This document shows positions 1 through 8,790 of a stretch of DNA of 64,000 nt, piece by piece (the stretch's first letter is position 1; every line of letters begins with the position of its first letter). The notes under the pieces were generated by a model that was not told the DNA's origin, did not search any database, and saw nothing but the letters and a program-made list of their open reading frames with translations. The translations under genes and the position numbers were made by a program. The DNA comes from Pseudomonadota bacterium (GTDB lineage Bacteria; Desulfobacterota; Binatia; UBA9968). The DNA is taken from assembly GCA_021324155.1 (NCBI GenBank), contig JAJPJQ010000016.1, forward strand, positions 88,994-152,993, written 5' to 3'.

Positions 1-95
1 TGGAACTTATAGTGGCCCTTAACGTCGGCGCCGTCCTGCGTCAGCTCCATCGGGCCGAACGTCGTGTACCACTGCCCGGCAAAATTGGGCGTCAT
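1..95 (-). CDS. Hypothetical protein, N-terminal fragment cut by window edge
   Basis: An open frame starts with ATG 11 bases after the stop of the FAD-subunit gene and runs off the left edge. The visible 31 residues contain 'GQWYTTFGPMELTQDG', a short beta-strand pattern (G-x-W ... G-x-M-x-L-x-Q-x-G) that I associate with small secreted or cytosolic beta-barrel proteins of unknown function. Its position makes it the likely last or next gene of the ubiD-molybdenum hydroxylase operon. Nothing can be said about its full length or function. Confidence 0.55.
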   Translation of the reverse strand, partial: MTPNFAGQWYTTFGPMELTQDGADVKGHYKF

Positions 96-106
96 CGAGG
101 ATGAGA

Positions 107-961
107 CTAGCGCAGCGCCTGCGCCGCCGCGCGCCGCACCAGCACCTTGACCATTTCGCGTTTGTATTCGGGCGAGCCGCGGTTGTCGTCGATCGGATCG
201 CTGTCGGCGGCGGCGGATTCCGCCATGTCGGCGATAAGCTTGTCGGTGATTTTCTGGCCACGCAAGATCGCCTCCGCTTTTTTGGTGCGGAAGATCGTCG
301 GCGCGGCCGAGTTGAGCGCAAGGCGAATGTCGTCGCAGCTGCCGTCGGTTGTTCGCAGCGCGAGCGCGACGCCGATCGTGGCGAAGTCCTCCAGGCTGCG
401 CGGCAGGAACTTGATATGCGTCCAGCGGAGATTCTTCACCGGCGGCGGCACGCGGATCTCCGTCATGATCTCGCCGGGCTCCGCGGCGGTCTGGTAGTAG
501 TCGATGAAAAACTCATCGAGCGGAATGGTCCGCTCGCCCTTCGAAGAGCGGAGCACGACCGAGGCGTCGAGCGCCATGAGGCTCGCGCCGGGATCGGTCA
601 GCGGGTCGCCCTGGCAGAGATTGCCGCCGAGCGTCGCCATGTTGCGGATGCGCGGTTGCGCGACTTTCTGAAAAGTCGCGTGGAGCAGGGGATAGTGCTC
701 GCGCACTGCGGGATGCAGCTCGATGTCGCGGTGGCGCGCGCCGGCGCCGATCGTCAGGCCCGTTGTGGCGTCAAAGCGGATCGCTCCGAAGTCCGGCAGC
801 TTGCCGAGGCTCACGACGACGCGCGGGTTCAATACCCTCAGGCGCATCATGATGAGCAGCGCGGTGCCGCCGGCGATGAGCCGCGCCTCTTCGCCGTGCT
901 CGTCGAGCAGCGCGCAGGCGTCCTTCACCGACTGAGGCTCGTGATAGTCGAAGCGAATCAT
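107..961 (-). CDS. Xanthine dehydrogenase-family FAD-binding subunit (CoxM-like)
   Basis: This 284-residue medium subunit of a molybdenum hydroxylase should carry electrons between the 2Fe-2S subunit and the acceptor through FAD. The N-terminal FAD domain shows 'LIAGGTALLIMMR' near residue 28 and 'MATLGGNLCQGDP' near residue 110, the two usual FAD-contact loops, followed by the CO_deh_flav_C domain. It lacks the roughly 40-residue cysteine-bearing insertion that gives 4-hydroxybenzoyl-CoA reductase beta its extra 4Fe-4S cluster, which argues against that exact enzyme. It is third of the three hydroxylase subunit genes, separated from the Mo subunit by an 84-bp palindromic spacer. Substrate unknown. 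Confidence 0.9.
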   Translation of the reverse strand: MIRFDYHEPQSVKDACALLDEHGEEARLIAGGTALLIMMRLRVLNPRVVVSLGKLPDFGAIRFDATTGLTIGAGARHRDIELHPAVREHYPLLHATFQKVAQPRIRNMATLGGNLCQGDPLTDPGASLMALDASVVLRSSKGERTIPLDEFFIDYYQTAAEPGEIMTEIRVPPPVKNLRWTHIKFLPRSLEDFATIGVALALRTTDGSCDDIRLALNSAAPTIFRTKKAEAILRGQKITDKLIADMAESAAADSDPIDDNRGSPEYKREMVKVLVRRAAAQALR

Positions 962-963
962 AA

Positions 964-1050
964 AATAGAATTCAGCATACAGAACCCAGGAGGCAGAAGC
1001 AGGAATTCCGGAAAATCCTGGATTCTGACTTCTGGGTCCTGGATTCTATT
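964..1050. repeat. Long imperfect palindrome between Mo- and FAD-subunit genes
   Basis: The spacer between the two hydroxylase genes folds almost end to end. The outer arms AATAGAATTCAG and CTGGATTCTATT match at 11 of 12 positions, the next arms AGAACCCAGGAGGCAGAAG and CTTCTGGGTCCTGGATTCT match with three mismatches, and a small inner hairpin closes the centre. The right arm reaches the last codons of the Mo-subunit gene. It looks like an intergenic REP-type repeat and could attenuate or stabilise the operon mRNA. Confidence 0.6.
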
Positions 1051-3325
1051 TTCTTTCTTTCTCCTTCAGGCCCTTCAGCACCTTCTCCGGCGTGATCGGC
1101 AGCGTATTGATCCGCACGCCGACCGCGTCGAAGATCGCGTTGCTGATGACCGCCGCGGTCGGATCCATGCCGAGCTCGCCGAGCCCCTTCGCGCCGAACG
1201 GACCGGTCGGCTCGTAGGAGTCGGCGAACGCGTGCTTCAGCGGCGGCATATCGCGCATCGACGGGATGCGGTAATCGGAAAAATTCGGATTCACGGGCCG
1301 CCCTTCGTCGAAGCGCAGCCCCTCGATGAGCGCGTAGCCGATGCCCTGCGACACCGCGCCTTCGACTTGTCCCTCCGCGCCGATCGGGTTTATGACGGTG
1401 CCGCAGTCGGACGCGGCGGCGTATTGCAGGATTTTTACCTGTCCGGTCTCGCGATCGACTTCGATCTCGACCGCCTGGCAGCCGTAATTGTACGCGCCGG
1501 ATTCGTTGCCATAGCGCGTCGAGTCCTGCAGCACGGAATCGGCGTCGAATTTTCCCGAGGCGACGATCGGCGCGCCGCCGTTGCGGAATAATCTCGCGCG
1601 CGCGACGTCGGCGACCGGCAAGGCTTTCTGCTCCGCGCCTTTGACGAATATTTTTCCCTCGCGCGCGACGAGGTCGGCCGGGTTCGCTTCGAGCATGTCG
1701 GCCGCCTGCTCGAAGAGCTGCTGCTTGACTTTGGACGCGGCGTCGCGCACGGCGTTTCCGCTGATGTAGGTGAGGCGGCTCGCGAACGCGCCGAGACAGA
1801 AGGTCGTCAGATCGGTGTCGGCGTGCGACATCTCGACGTCTTCGATCGGGATGCCCAGTTCTTCCGCCGCGATGGCGCACATCGTCGTGTAGCAGCCCTG
1901 GCCCGATTCGCCCTCGCCGCTCAGGATAAGCGCCTTACCGTCTTCGTTGAGCTTGATCGTCGCCGAGCTGCCGTCGTAGTCGCCGAAGTGCCGCTTGCCG
2001 CTCACATGCACCGTGCAGGCGAGTCCGAGCCCGGTGTTCGGCTTTTTGCTGGCGCGCTTCTTTTTCCAGTCGATCAGCTCGCCGGCCTTATCGATGCACT
2101 GCTTCAATTCGCAGCTGATCACGCGGTTGCCGTGCGGCGAGACGTAGCCGGGCTCGGCGGCGTTCATGCGCGCGATCTCGATCGGATCGATCCCGAGCTT
2201 GTGCGCGGCCTCGTCGATCGCCTGCTCGACCGCCCACTCCGCGGACGGGTTGCCGAAGCCGCGGAACGCGCCGGTGGGAATCTTGTTCGTATAGACGAGA
2301 TACGCTTGCGTCTTGACGTCGGAGTACTTGTAGCAGGTATCGTGGCGCAGTGCGGCGACGCCGGTGATCGCCGGCGCTTTGGCGGAATAGGCGCCGTTGT
2401 CGGCGACGACGCGGGTCTGCTTGGCGCGGATGCGGCCGTCTTTCTTGAAGCCCATCTTGACGTAAATCTTCATGAAGACGCGCGGGCGGCTGCCGGCGAG
2501 AAATTCCTCCTCGCGCGTGTTCACGAGTTTCACCGGCTTGCCGGCCTTGCGCGAGAGGATCGCGGCGACGATCGCGTTGTTGTCGTCGCACGACTTGCCG
2601 CCGAAGCCGCCGCCGACGGCGCTCTGGATGATGCGCACATCGGTCTCGCGCACGCCGATGGCGGCGGCGATGCGGTAGCGCGCGTTGAACAGCGTCTGCG
2701 TGTTCATATAGATCGTGTACTTGCCGGAAGGGGAGTAGTCCGCGACGCTGCCGATCGTCTCGATCGCGCAGTGCCACTGCGGCGCGCTTTGAAAGGTGTC
2801 CTCGACGATGACGTCGGATTCGGCGAACGCCTTCTCGACGTTGCCGCGCTCGACGTCGATCACCATCGCGATGTTGCTCTCCTTGTCGTCGTGGACCAGC
2901 GGCGCGCCCGGCTGCATCGCCTCCTCGGCGTCGAAGACGCCGGGCAGCTCCTCCCAGTCGATGTCTATGAGATCGAGCGCCTCTTCGGCGGTGTCGCGGT
3001 CGACCGCGGCGACCGCGGCGACCTCTTCGCCGACGTAGCGCACTTTGCCGACCGACAGCGGATACTGATCCGCGAAGAAGGCGCCCCACGGTTTTTTGAT
3101 CGTATCCTCGGCGGTCACGACGCAGCGCACGCCGCGCAGCTTCTCCGCCTTGCTCGTGTCGATGCTGCGAATGCGCGCGTGCGGCAAGGGGCTGCGCAGA
3201 ATCTTGCCGTAGAGCATCCGCGGCAGCACGATGTCGGCGATGTAGCGCGACTCGCCGGTCGCTTTCTCATAGCCTTCGACGCGCTGCACGCGCTGCCCGA
3301 CGACGGAAAAACTTTGCTTCGCCAT
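1046..3325 (-). CDS. Xanthine dehydrogenase-family molybdopterin-binding subunit (CoxL/HcrA-like)
   Basis: This 759-residue large subunit holds the Mo-pterin site that hydroxylates (or reductively dehydroxylates) an aromatic or N-heterocyclic ring. Seen are the N-terminal Ald_Xan_dh_C domain (residues about 18-125), the pterin loop 'VGGGFGGK', 'GAFRGFGNPS', a Q-loop 'GEGESGQGCYTTM', and 'GAKGLGELGM', whose Glu (about residue 717) is the expected base. The stretch 'SHADTDLTTFCLGAFASR' resembles 4-hydroxybenzoyl-CoA reductase alpha, but the companion FAD subunit does not fit that enzyme. It starts 2 bp after the 2Fe-2S gene ends, so the subunits are co-translated. The upstream ubiD suggests a carboxylated substrate. 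Confidence 0.92.
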   Translation of the reverse strand: MAKQSFSVVGQRVQRVEGYEKATGESRYIADIVLPRMLYGKILRSPLPHARIRSIDTSKAEKLRGVRCVVTAEDTIKKPWGAFFADQYPLSVGKVRYVGEEVAAVAAVDRDTAEEALDLIDIDWEELPGVFDAEEAMQPGAPLVHDDKESNIAMVIDVERGNVEKAFAESDVIVEDTFQSAPQWHCAIETIGSVADYSPSGKYTIYMNTQTLFNARYRIAAAIGVRETDVRIIQSAVGGGFGGKSCDDNNAIVAAILSRKAGKPVKLVNTREEEFLAGSRPRVFMKIYVKMGFKKDGRIRAKQTRVVADNGAYSAKAPAITGVAALRHDTCYKYSDVKTQAYLVYTNKIPTGAFRGFGNPSAEWAVEQAIDEAAHKLGIDPIEIARMNAAEPGYVSPHGNRVISCELKQCIDKAGELIDWKKKRASKKPNTGLGLACTVHVSGKRHFGDYDGSSATIKLNEDGKALILSGEGESGQGCYTTMCAIAAEELGIPIEDVEMSHADTDLTTFCLGAFASRLTYISGNAVRDAASKVKQQLFEQAADMLEANPADLVAREGKIFVKGAEQKALPVADVARARLFRNGGAPIVASGKFDADSVLQDSTRYGNESGAYNYGCQAVEIEVDRETGQVKILQYAAASDCGTVINPIGAEGQVEGAVSQGIGYALIEGLRFDEGRPVNPNFSDYRIPSMRDMPPLKHAFADSYEPTGPFGAKGLGELGMDPTAAVISNAIFDAVGVRINTLPITPEKVLKGLKEKERK

Positions 3326-3327
3326 AT

Positions 3328-3873
3328 TTACGTTTTCGACACCGGTTTATAGACCCCGAGGCTCTGGATCTTCGCTTCGTGCGCGGGCTTATGGGCTTGG
3401 GCCGCCGTGACTTTGCCGTGCATCACGGCGAGAATCGATTCCATGATCTTGTAATAGCCCGTGCAGCGACAGAGATTGCCAGCCATCCATTCCTTGATTT
3501 CGTCCTCCGTCGGATTGGGATTCTCGTCCAGCAGCGCCTTGGCGGCGATGATCTGCCCGGGAGTGCAGATGCCGCACTGGAGGCCGCCGTATTCGACGAA
3601 TGCCTGCTGCAACGGATGCAGCGCGCCGTCTTTCGCCAGACCTTCGATGGTTTCGATCTGTTTGCCGTCGCAGGCGACCGCGAGCGTGAGGCACGAGCTT
3701 ACGAGCCTGCCGTCGACGGTCACGCTGCACGCGCCGCATACGCCGATGCTGCAGCCTTCCTTCGTGCCGGTAAGACCGACGTCTTCGCGGATCGCGTGCA
3801 GCAGCAGGCGGTTCGGCTCGATCTCGATGTCGTAGCTCTCGCCGTTGACGATCAATGTGACGGGGCGCTTCAT
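3328..3873 (-). CDS. (2Fe-2S)-binding subunit of molybdenum hydroxylase (CoxS-like)
   Basis: This 181-residue small subunit carries two 2Fe-2S clusters that pass electrons from the Mo site to FAD. The plant-ferredoxin domain shows 'CSIGVCGACSVTVDG' and a later 'SSCL' Cys; the C-terminal four-helix domain shows 'QCGICTPG' and 'CRCTGYYKIM', completing the second cluster. The C-terminus is about 20 residues longer than the shortest family members and ends in a Lys-rich tail. Its ATG overlaps the ubiD stop codon (TAATG), indicating translational coupling, and it ends 2 bp before the Mo subunit. Confidence 0.93.
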   Translation of the reverse strand: MKRPVTLIVNGESYDIEIEPNRLLLHAIREDVGLTGTKEGCSIGVCGACSVTVDGRLVSSCLTLAVACDGKQIETIEGLAKDGALHPLQQAFVEYGGLQCGICTPGQIIAAKALLDENPNPTEDEIKEWMAGNLCRCTGYYKIMESILAVMHGKVTAAQAHKPAHEAKIQSLGVYKPVSKT

Positions 3874-5528
3874 TATTCGGATCTGCCGGAGTGCGTTTTA
3901 CCCCATTTCGCGCGCATCGAGCCCAGAGTGTCGCCTTCGCCGACCGGCACGCGGGTCGCGCGGAGCTTCTCACCGACCTTGTCGGTGTCGCCTGCGGCGG
4001 CGAGGCGCGCCTCCTCGTCGAGCGCGTCGGGCCAGAGCCCAAGAAAATAGCCGTGCCAGGGCTCCTGCGGCTCCAGCTTCGGTAGTCCAAGCTCCTCCCA
4101 GATCGCCCGCGCGTTCTCCATATATTCTTTTTTCGGCAAAGAGAGCGGCGGGTAATCGGCTTTGCGCGTGGCGTCGATGAGGAGCGATGATTCCATGTTG
4201 TCGTACCGGCTCGACGGATGCTTCGCGACCATACCGATCGGCGTCGCGCCGAAGGGGCGGTCCTTCACGACTTTAATATCCTTGTGCGGCTGCGAGCGGT
4301 GCGTGATGGCCCACGTGACCGCGACGGGATCGTTCGGGTTGATGTCTTCGTCGACCGCGATCACGAGCTTGCCGACGCGGTCGCCGTAGGCGAGCAGCGC
4401 GTCCATCGCGTTCCACGGATCCTGATCGTCGCGCTTTTTCATCCGCAGGACGACGTAGGGTCGGAGATTCACCAGCGGCTCCATGAGCGATACTTCGAGC
4501 ACATTGTCGAAGCCTTTTTGCTTCATGTAGCGGAGAACCAGCGTCGCCATGCCCATCGCCTTGATCTTCGAGCTCTCGCTCGGCGTCACCTGGCTGATGA
4601 TCGAGACCCAGATGGGATCTTTCCGGTGCATCACGCCCGTCAATTCGAAGACGTTGCTCAGCGTGCGCGGGTCGACGTAGCCCATCGACTCGCCGAACGG
4701 CCCTTCCTCTTCGAGATATTTCGTCGGGATGATGCCTTCGAGGACGATCTCCGCCGTCGCCGGCACTTCGAGATCGACGGTTTTGCATTTCACGAGCTGG
4801 ATCGGCGCGCCGACGAGACCGCCGGCGAGCGCGAGCTCGTCCATTTCCGGCGGAACCTTCTGCGTCGCCGCGAAAGAAACGGCGGGAACCGTGCCGACCG
4901 CAACAGCGACCTCCAGCGGGATGCCGCGCTGGCGGCATTTCTCCCAGTGGCGCGAGAGGTCCTGCGGCGTGCCGGACATTAGGCCGCTCCACCCCGCGCC
5001 CTTGATGAGGCCCCGGTAGTTGCCCACGTTGCGCTTTTTCGTTTCGGGATCTTTGGTGATCCAGTGGCCCGCGGTGATGTAGGGACCGTTGTCGAAGCCC
5101 GGTGTCGAGATCGGGATCGGGAATTCGTGGAAGCCGCCTTTGCTCAGAAGCTCGGCGCCGGAGTGAATCTCTTCCATCACCGGACCGTAGCCGACGATCT
5201 CAGGCGGGATCGGATGATCCATCGCGTAGAGCCAGCGATCGGCGACTTCGTCGGGAGCGCACTTGAGACCCATGCAATAAATTTCCGCCGACGCCGCGAG
5301 TCCTCCGACGAGCACAGGGCTGCCGTACTTGCGGCCTTTCGAATCGACGACGTTCTCGAACAAGAACGCCTTGCGCTGATCTTCTTTCAAGCCGCGAAAC
5401 TGCCAGCGCACCAGCGGATGCAGCTCGGTATCCTTGTTGATCGCGCGGCGAACGCGTACGAGCTTGTCCGCGGCCTCGAGCGCCGCGATCGATTCGCGCA
5501 AATCGTGATGCGGTGGTGCGAAATTCAT
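3873..5528 (-). CDS. UbiD-family prenylated-FMN-dependent (de)carboxylase
   Basis: This 551-residue protein should reversibly decarboxylate an aromatic or alpha,beta-unsaturated acid using prenylated FMN. The conserved blocks are present: 'VGNYRGLI' (family Arg), 'EEEGPFGESMGY' (catalytic Glu pair region) and 'VDEDINPNDPVAVTWA' (metal/FMN site). Length is in the usual 450-560 range. It leads the operon with the three-subunit molybdenum hydroxylase, so hydroxylation and decarboxylation probably act on the same ring. No ubiX for cofactor synthesis lies in the window. The start lacks a clear Shine-Dalgarno; the spacer to divergent cysS is 121 bp. Confidence 0.9.
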   Translation of the reverse strand: MNFAPPHHDLRESIAALEAADKLVRVRRAINKDTELHPLVRWQFRGLKEDQRKAFLFENVVDSKGRKYGSPVLVGGLAASAEIYCMGLKCAPDEVADRWLYAMDHPIPPEIVGYGPVMEEIHSGAELLSKGGFHEFPIPISTPGFDNGPYITAGHWITKDPETKKRNVGNYRGLIKGAGWSGLMSGTPQDLSRHWEKCRQRGIPLEVAVAVGTVPAVSFAATQKVPPEMDELALAGGLVGAPIQLVKCKTVDLEVPATAEIVLEGIIPTKYLEEEGPFGESMGYVDPRTLSNVFELTGVMHRKDPIWVSIISQVTPSESSKIKAMGMATLVLRYMKQKGFDNVLEVSLMEPLVNLRPYVVLRMKKRDDQDPWNAMDALLAYGDRVGKLVIAVDEDINPNDPVAVTWAITHRSQPHKDIKVVKDRPFGATPIGMVAKHPSSRYDNMESSLLIDATRKADYPPLSLPKKEYMENARAIWEELGLPKLEPQEPWHGYFLGLWPDALDEEARLAAAGDTDKVGEKLRATRVPVGEGDTLGSMRAKWGKTHSGRSE

Positions 5529-5604
5529 TAGTTTTTTTGTCTATGCTTTTTTGTCTTCCCGCGCAAGCGCCGCGAGGATTATCCCTGCAAAAAATCCGAT
5601 CAAT

Positions 5605-5634
5605 TTGCAAAGAGGACCCCAAATTCCGTACAAT
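5605..5634 (+). promoter_or_regulatory. Putative sigma-70 promoter of cysS
   Basis: TTGCAA (5605-5610) and TACAAT (5629-5634) are separated by 18 bp just upstream of cysS. The predicted start would leave a leader of about ten bases, so the real promoter could differ. Confidence 0.4.
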
Positions 5635-5649
5635 GAGGACGGGTAGTCT

Positions 5650-7065
5650 ATGAGCTTGCAGGTTTTTAACACCCTTTCAGGGAAGAAGGAGACCTTTGCG
5701 CCTCTGAACGAGGGTGAGGCTCGCATCTACGTCTGCGGCGTCACGGTTTACGATTCGTCTCATATCGGACACGCGCGCTCCCTGCTGACATTCGATGTCG
5801 CCTATCGTTACCTAATGTTCCTCGGCTACCGCGTCGACTTCGTGCGCAATTTTACCGACGTGGACGACAAGATCATCCAGCGCGCGCGCGACGAGCGCTC
5901 GACGGCCGAGCAGATCGCCGGGAGATATATAGAGGAGTTCCATGGCGACAGCCGCGCGCTGGGCCTCCTGCCGCCGACGCACGAGCCCAAGGCGACCGAG
6001 CACATCGCCGAGATCGTCGCGCTCATCCGTCGCCTCGAGGAGAAGGGCGCCGCCTACCGCGTCGACGGCGACGTGTATTTCTCGGTCGCGAGCTTTCCCG
6101 GCTACGGCAAGCTTTCGCGAAAGAATATCGACGAGCTCGAAGCCGGCGCCCGCGTCGAGGTCGACGAGCGCAAAAAGGCGCCGATGGATTTCGCCTTGTG
6201 GAAGTCGAGCAAACCCGGCGAGCCGGCCTGGGACAGCCCGTGGGGAAAGGGCAGACCGGGGTGGCACATCGAGTGCTCGGCGATGAGCACGAAATATCTC
6301 GGCCAGCCGTTCGACATTCACGGCGGCGGCCGCGATCTCATATTCCCGCACCACGAGAACGAGATCGCCCAGTCGGAAGCGGCGTACGATCTGCCGCTGG
6401 CCCGCGTGTGGATGCACAACGGCTTTCTCAACATCAACCACGAAAAGATGTCGAAGTCGCTCGGCAATATTCTATCGGTGCGCGATATTCTCGCGCGTCA
6501 TGAGCCGGCGGCGCTCAGGCACTACATGCTGTCGAGCCACTATCGCAGCCCGATGGATTTTTCGGAGCAGGGGCTCGACGAGGCGGAGAAGGCCATCGAG
6601 CGCATCATCGAGACGATCGCCCGCTTCGACGAAGCGGCGCCCGAGAAGGCTACGGTTCCGGCGGATCCGGCGCTGCTCGACGACTTTCGCAAGGAAATGG
6701 ATGACGACTTCAATACGCCGCGCGCGCTGGCCCTCATCTTCGACGAGGTGCGCGCGCTCAACCGCCTGATGGACGAGGGCCGGGCCGCGGAGCTGGCTCC
6801 GCGCGTGGCCGCGCTCAAACAGTCGGCGGCGACGGTGGGACTGTTGCAGGAGGCGCCGGCGGCGTTCCTCGCACGAAAGAAAGAGCGCTGGCTGAAAGCG
6901 AAAAAGAATATCTCACGGAAGGAAATCGAAGAGTGGATCGAGCGCCGGAACCAGGCGCGGGTTAAGAAAGACTGGCGCGAGGCCGACCGCATACGCGCCG
7001 AGCTTTTCGCAAAAGGGATTGTGCTGGAGGACAGTTCGGGAGGGACGATATGGAAGGTGAGATAG
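5650..7065 (+). CDS. cysS: Cysteine--tRNA ligase
   Basis: Class I aminoacyl-tRNA synthetase charging tRNA-Cys in the cytosol. It has the zinc-site Cys in 'YVCGVTVYD' (residue 29), the HIGH motif in 'SSHIGHARS' (38-41), 'GWHIECSAM' and 'HGGGRDLIFPHHENE' zinc/adenylate segments, the 'KMSKSLGN' loop, and the C-terminal DALR and helical tRNA-binding regions. The 471-residue length is normal. ATG at 5650 follows a GAGGACGG ribosome site. Its 3' end overlaps the next gene by 16 bp. Confidence 0.97.
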   Translation: MSLQVFNTLSGKKETFAPLNEGEARIYVCGVTVYDSSHIGHARSLLTFDVAYRYLMFLGYRVDFVRNFTDVDDKIIQRARDERSTAEQIAGRYIEEFHGDSRALGLLPPTHEPKATEHIAEIVALIRRLEEKGAAYRVDGDVYFSVASFPGYGKLSRKNIDELEAGARVEVDERKKAPMDFALWKSSKPGEPAWDSPWGKGRPGWHIECSAMSTKYLGQPFDIHGGGRDLIFPHHENEIAQSEAAYDLPLARVWMHNGFLNINHEKMSKSLGNILSVRDILARHEPAALRHYMLSSHYRSPMDFSEQGLDEAEKAIERIIETIARFDEAAPEKATVPADPALLDDFRKEMDDDFNTPRALALIFDEVRALNRLMDEGRAAELAPRVAALKQSAATVGLLQEAPAAFLARKKERWLKAKKNISRKEIEEWIERRNQARVKKDWREADRIRAELFAKGIVLEDSSGGTIWKVR

Positions 7066-8777
7066 GGGTTACGCGCCGCGTCGCGGCGCTTGTTATGGCC
7101 GCGGCGACCGCCGCATGGCCGATGAGTGTCGCGGCGCAAGAGAAGCAGGAGCAGGCGGAGCAGATCGAGATGCGCCGATCGCCAAAGACCCGGGACTATC
7201 AGGGCCAATCCGTCGCAGGCGAGGAGCGCGTCGTCAAGCCGCGCGATACGCTGTGGCGTATTCTCGTCGTCGAGAAAGGCCTCTCAGACAAACGCTTCGC
7301 GCGCTACGTGTTTCTGATGACGCAGCTCAACCCGGGTCTAAAGAAAGCCGACGTGCTGCAGGTCGGAGACACGCTTTTCATTCCGGTCCAGCCCGACGAG
7401 GTGCTCGGGTTGAAAACCGCGGCCGGCGCGGCGCCGCCCGCACCGGCTGTCGCCTCCGACAAGGACGCGGGGACAATCCTATACGAAGTCAAAACCGGCG
7501 ATCAGCTCGTCAAAATCCTGCGCGACCAGGTCAAGGTCCCGCAGGCGGAGATCAAAGCCGCGGTCGAGCGCACGAAGGCGCTGAACCCGCAAAAGAAAAA
7601 CTGGGACGTGCTGTTGGTCGGCGAAAAACTGCGGATTCCCACGGGAGCCGGAGCGATGCCGGCCGCGCAGGCGGTCGCCATGCCCGCAGAGCGGCCTCTC
7701 GGCGTCGACTACGGCAGGAAAATCAGCGCGCAGGAAAATCTCGAGGTTCTACAATCCGTGATGAGCGCCCTCGGGCGGCAGACGCAGCTCGACGGCGAAG
7801 AGATGGTGAAGCTGAAGGAAGGCACAGTGCACATTGACCGGAAAACCTATCCGATCGTCCAGTCGCCGGGCGGCCAGCGCGCGATTCTCGATGTGCAGAA
7901 TCGAATCAATGCCGCTCTCAGAGCGCGGATGGAAGCCGATGCTCCGAATCTTCCGGTCGTCTCTGTGAAAAAGGGCGCGACGCTCCACGAGGCTGTCGCC
8001 GGCCTGCTGGCGAAGCTCGGATTTCAGAGCATGCCGTCCAATCAGCCGGTGGTGATACAGGACAGCGGCGTCGCGGTGCAAGTGAAAGGCGAATGGATGG
8101 TTACCGCGCCGGATGACGGCGCCGCAATGGCGCAGGTGATGGTGGTAAGCCTCAGCGACGCGCCGAGTCAGACACCGGATTATTTGAAAGATTATCTTTC
8201 GACGAAGGGCATGAACCTCAAGGAAGTCCTGCTGCCGCGCGCGAACACCCCGACTGCCGCGGCGGCACAGCCGGCCGTCGACGCGAACAAGTCCTTTCGC
8301 GTCGAGAAGTGGCCGAACAACGGACCGGCCTTGGTCGACGCCCTGCTGGCAGACTACGGCATCGCCGCGACGAGCGGCGCTTCGGTTTCCGTCATGCTGC
8401 GCGACGGCATCCGCATGGATACCAAGGCCGATCGGATGTTCGAGTACGGCGGCAAGAAAGTCGCGCTCTCCTTCCGGACGCTGGGCGAGGATATGACCAA
8501 GCCGCTGGAGCAGACAGACGGTCTCCGCGTCATCGAGCTCGATATGGGGAAATTGTCCTCGCGCGACCTCGTGGGCCGGCTGTTGGCCGCGCTCGGCGAG
8601 TCCGCCGCTTACCGCGAGCAGCGCTTCGCCGCCAACGATCGGGCGAAGGAAAAACTCTCGCTCGCGGTCTCGGGGTATTATCTGCCCGAGCGCTCGCTCC
8701 TGATCACGGACCGCGACATTCCGAAAGATCTCGAGAGATTTTTCGGCGACAAAGGCATGCGCGTCGTGAAATTCTGA
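7050..8777 (+). CDS. Secreted LysM-domain protein
   Basis: A 575-residue exported protein expected to bind peptidoglycan. An N-terminal signal peptide ends near 'MSVAAQEK'. Two LysM-like repeats follow: the first from 'VVKPRDTLWRIL' to 'QVGDTLFIP' (about residues 62-113), the second from 'YEVKTGDQLVKIL' to 'VGEKLRIP' (about 147-198). The remaining 375 residues have no domain I can name and contain a Pro/Ala linker near residue 400. It overlaps cysS by 16 bp and is followed after 13 bp by a lipoprotein gene, so the pair may form one envelope unit. Function beyond wall binding is unknown. Confidence 0.8.
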   Translation: MEGEIGVTRRVAALVMAAATAAWPMSVAAQEKQEQAEQIEMRRSPKTRDYQGQSVAGEERVVKPRDTLWRILVVEKGLSDKRFARYVFLMTQLNPGLKKADVLQVGDTLFIPVQPDEVLGLKTAAGAAPPAPAVASDKDAGTILYEVKTGDQLVKILRDQVKVPQAEIKAAVERTKALNPQKKNWDVLLVGEKLRIPTGAGAMPAAQAVAMPAERPLGVDYGRKISAQENLEVLQSVMSALGRQTQLDGEEMVKLKEGTVHIDRKTYPIVQSPGGQRAILDVQNRINAALRARMEADAPNLPVVSVKKGATLHEAVAGLLAKLGFQSMPSNQPVVIQDSGVAVQVKGEWMVTAPDDGAAMAQVMVVSLSDAPSQTPDYLKDYLSTKGMNLKEVLLPRANTPTAAAAQPAVDANKSFRVEKWPNNGPALVDALLADYGIAATSGASVSVMLRDGIRMDTKADRMFEYGGKKVALSFRTLGEDMTKPLEQTDGLRVIELDMGKLSSRDLVGRLLAALGESAAYREQRFAANDRAKEKLSLAVSGYYLPERSLLITDRDIPKDLERFFGDKGMRVVKF

Positions 8778-8790
8778 TAGCGGCTGGCGC

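Noticed and set aside
1823..3352. A 509-codon open frame on the plus strand opposite the Mo-subunit gene
   Set aside because: It is antisense to a gene with complete family motifs; its composition (Arg, Asp, Val, Ala rich) is that of a GC-rich shadow frame. The same applies to many long antisense frames across the window.
107..3873. Firm call of 4-hydroxybenzoyl-CoA reductase for the molybdenum hydroxylase
   Set aside because: The Mo subunit has similar motifs, but the FAD subunit lacks the Cys-rich insertion for the extra 4Fe-4S cluster.
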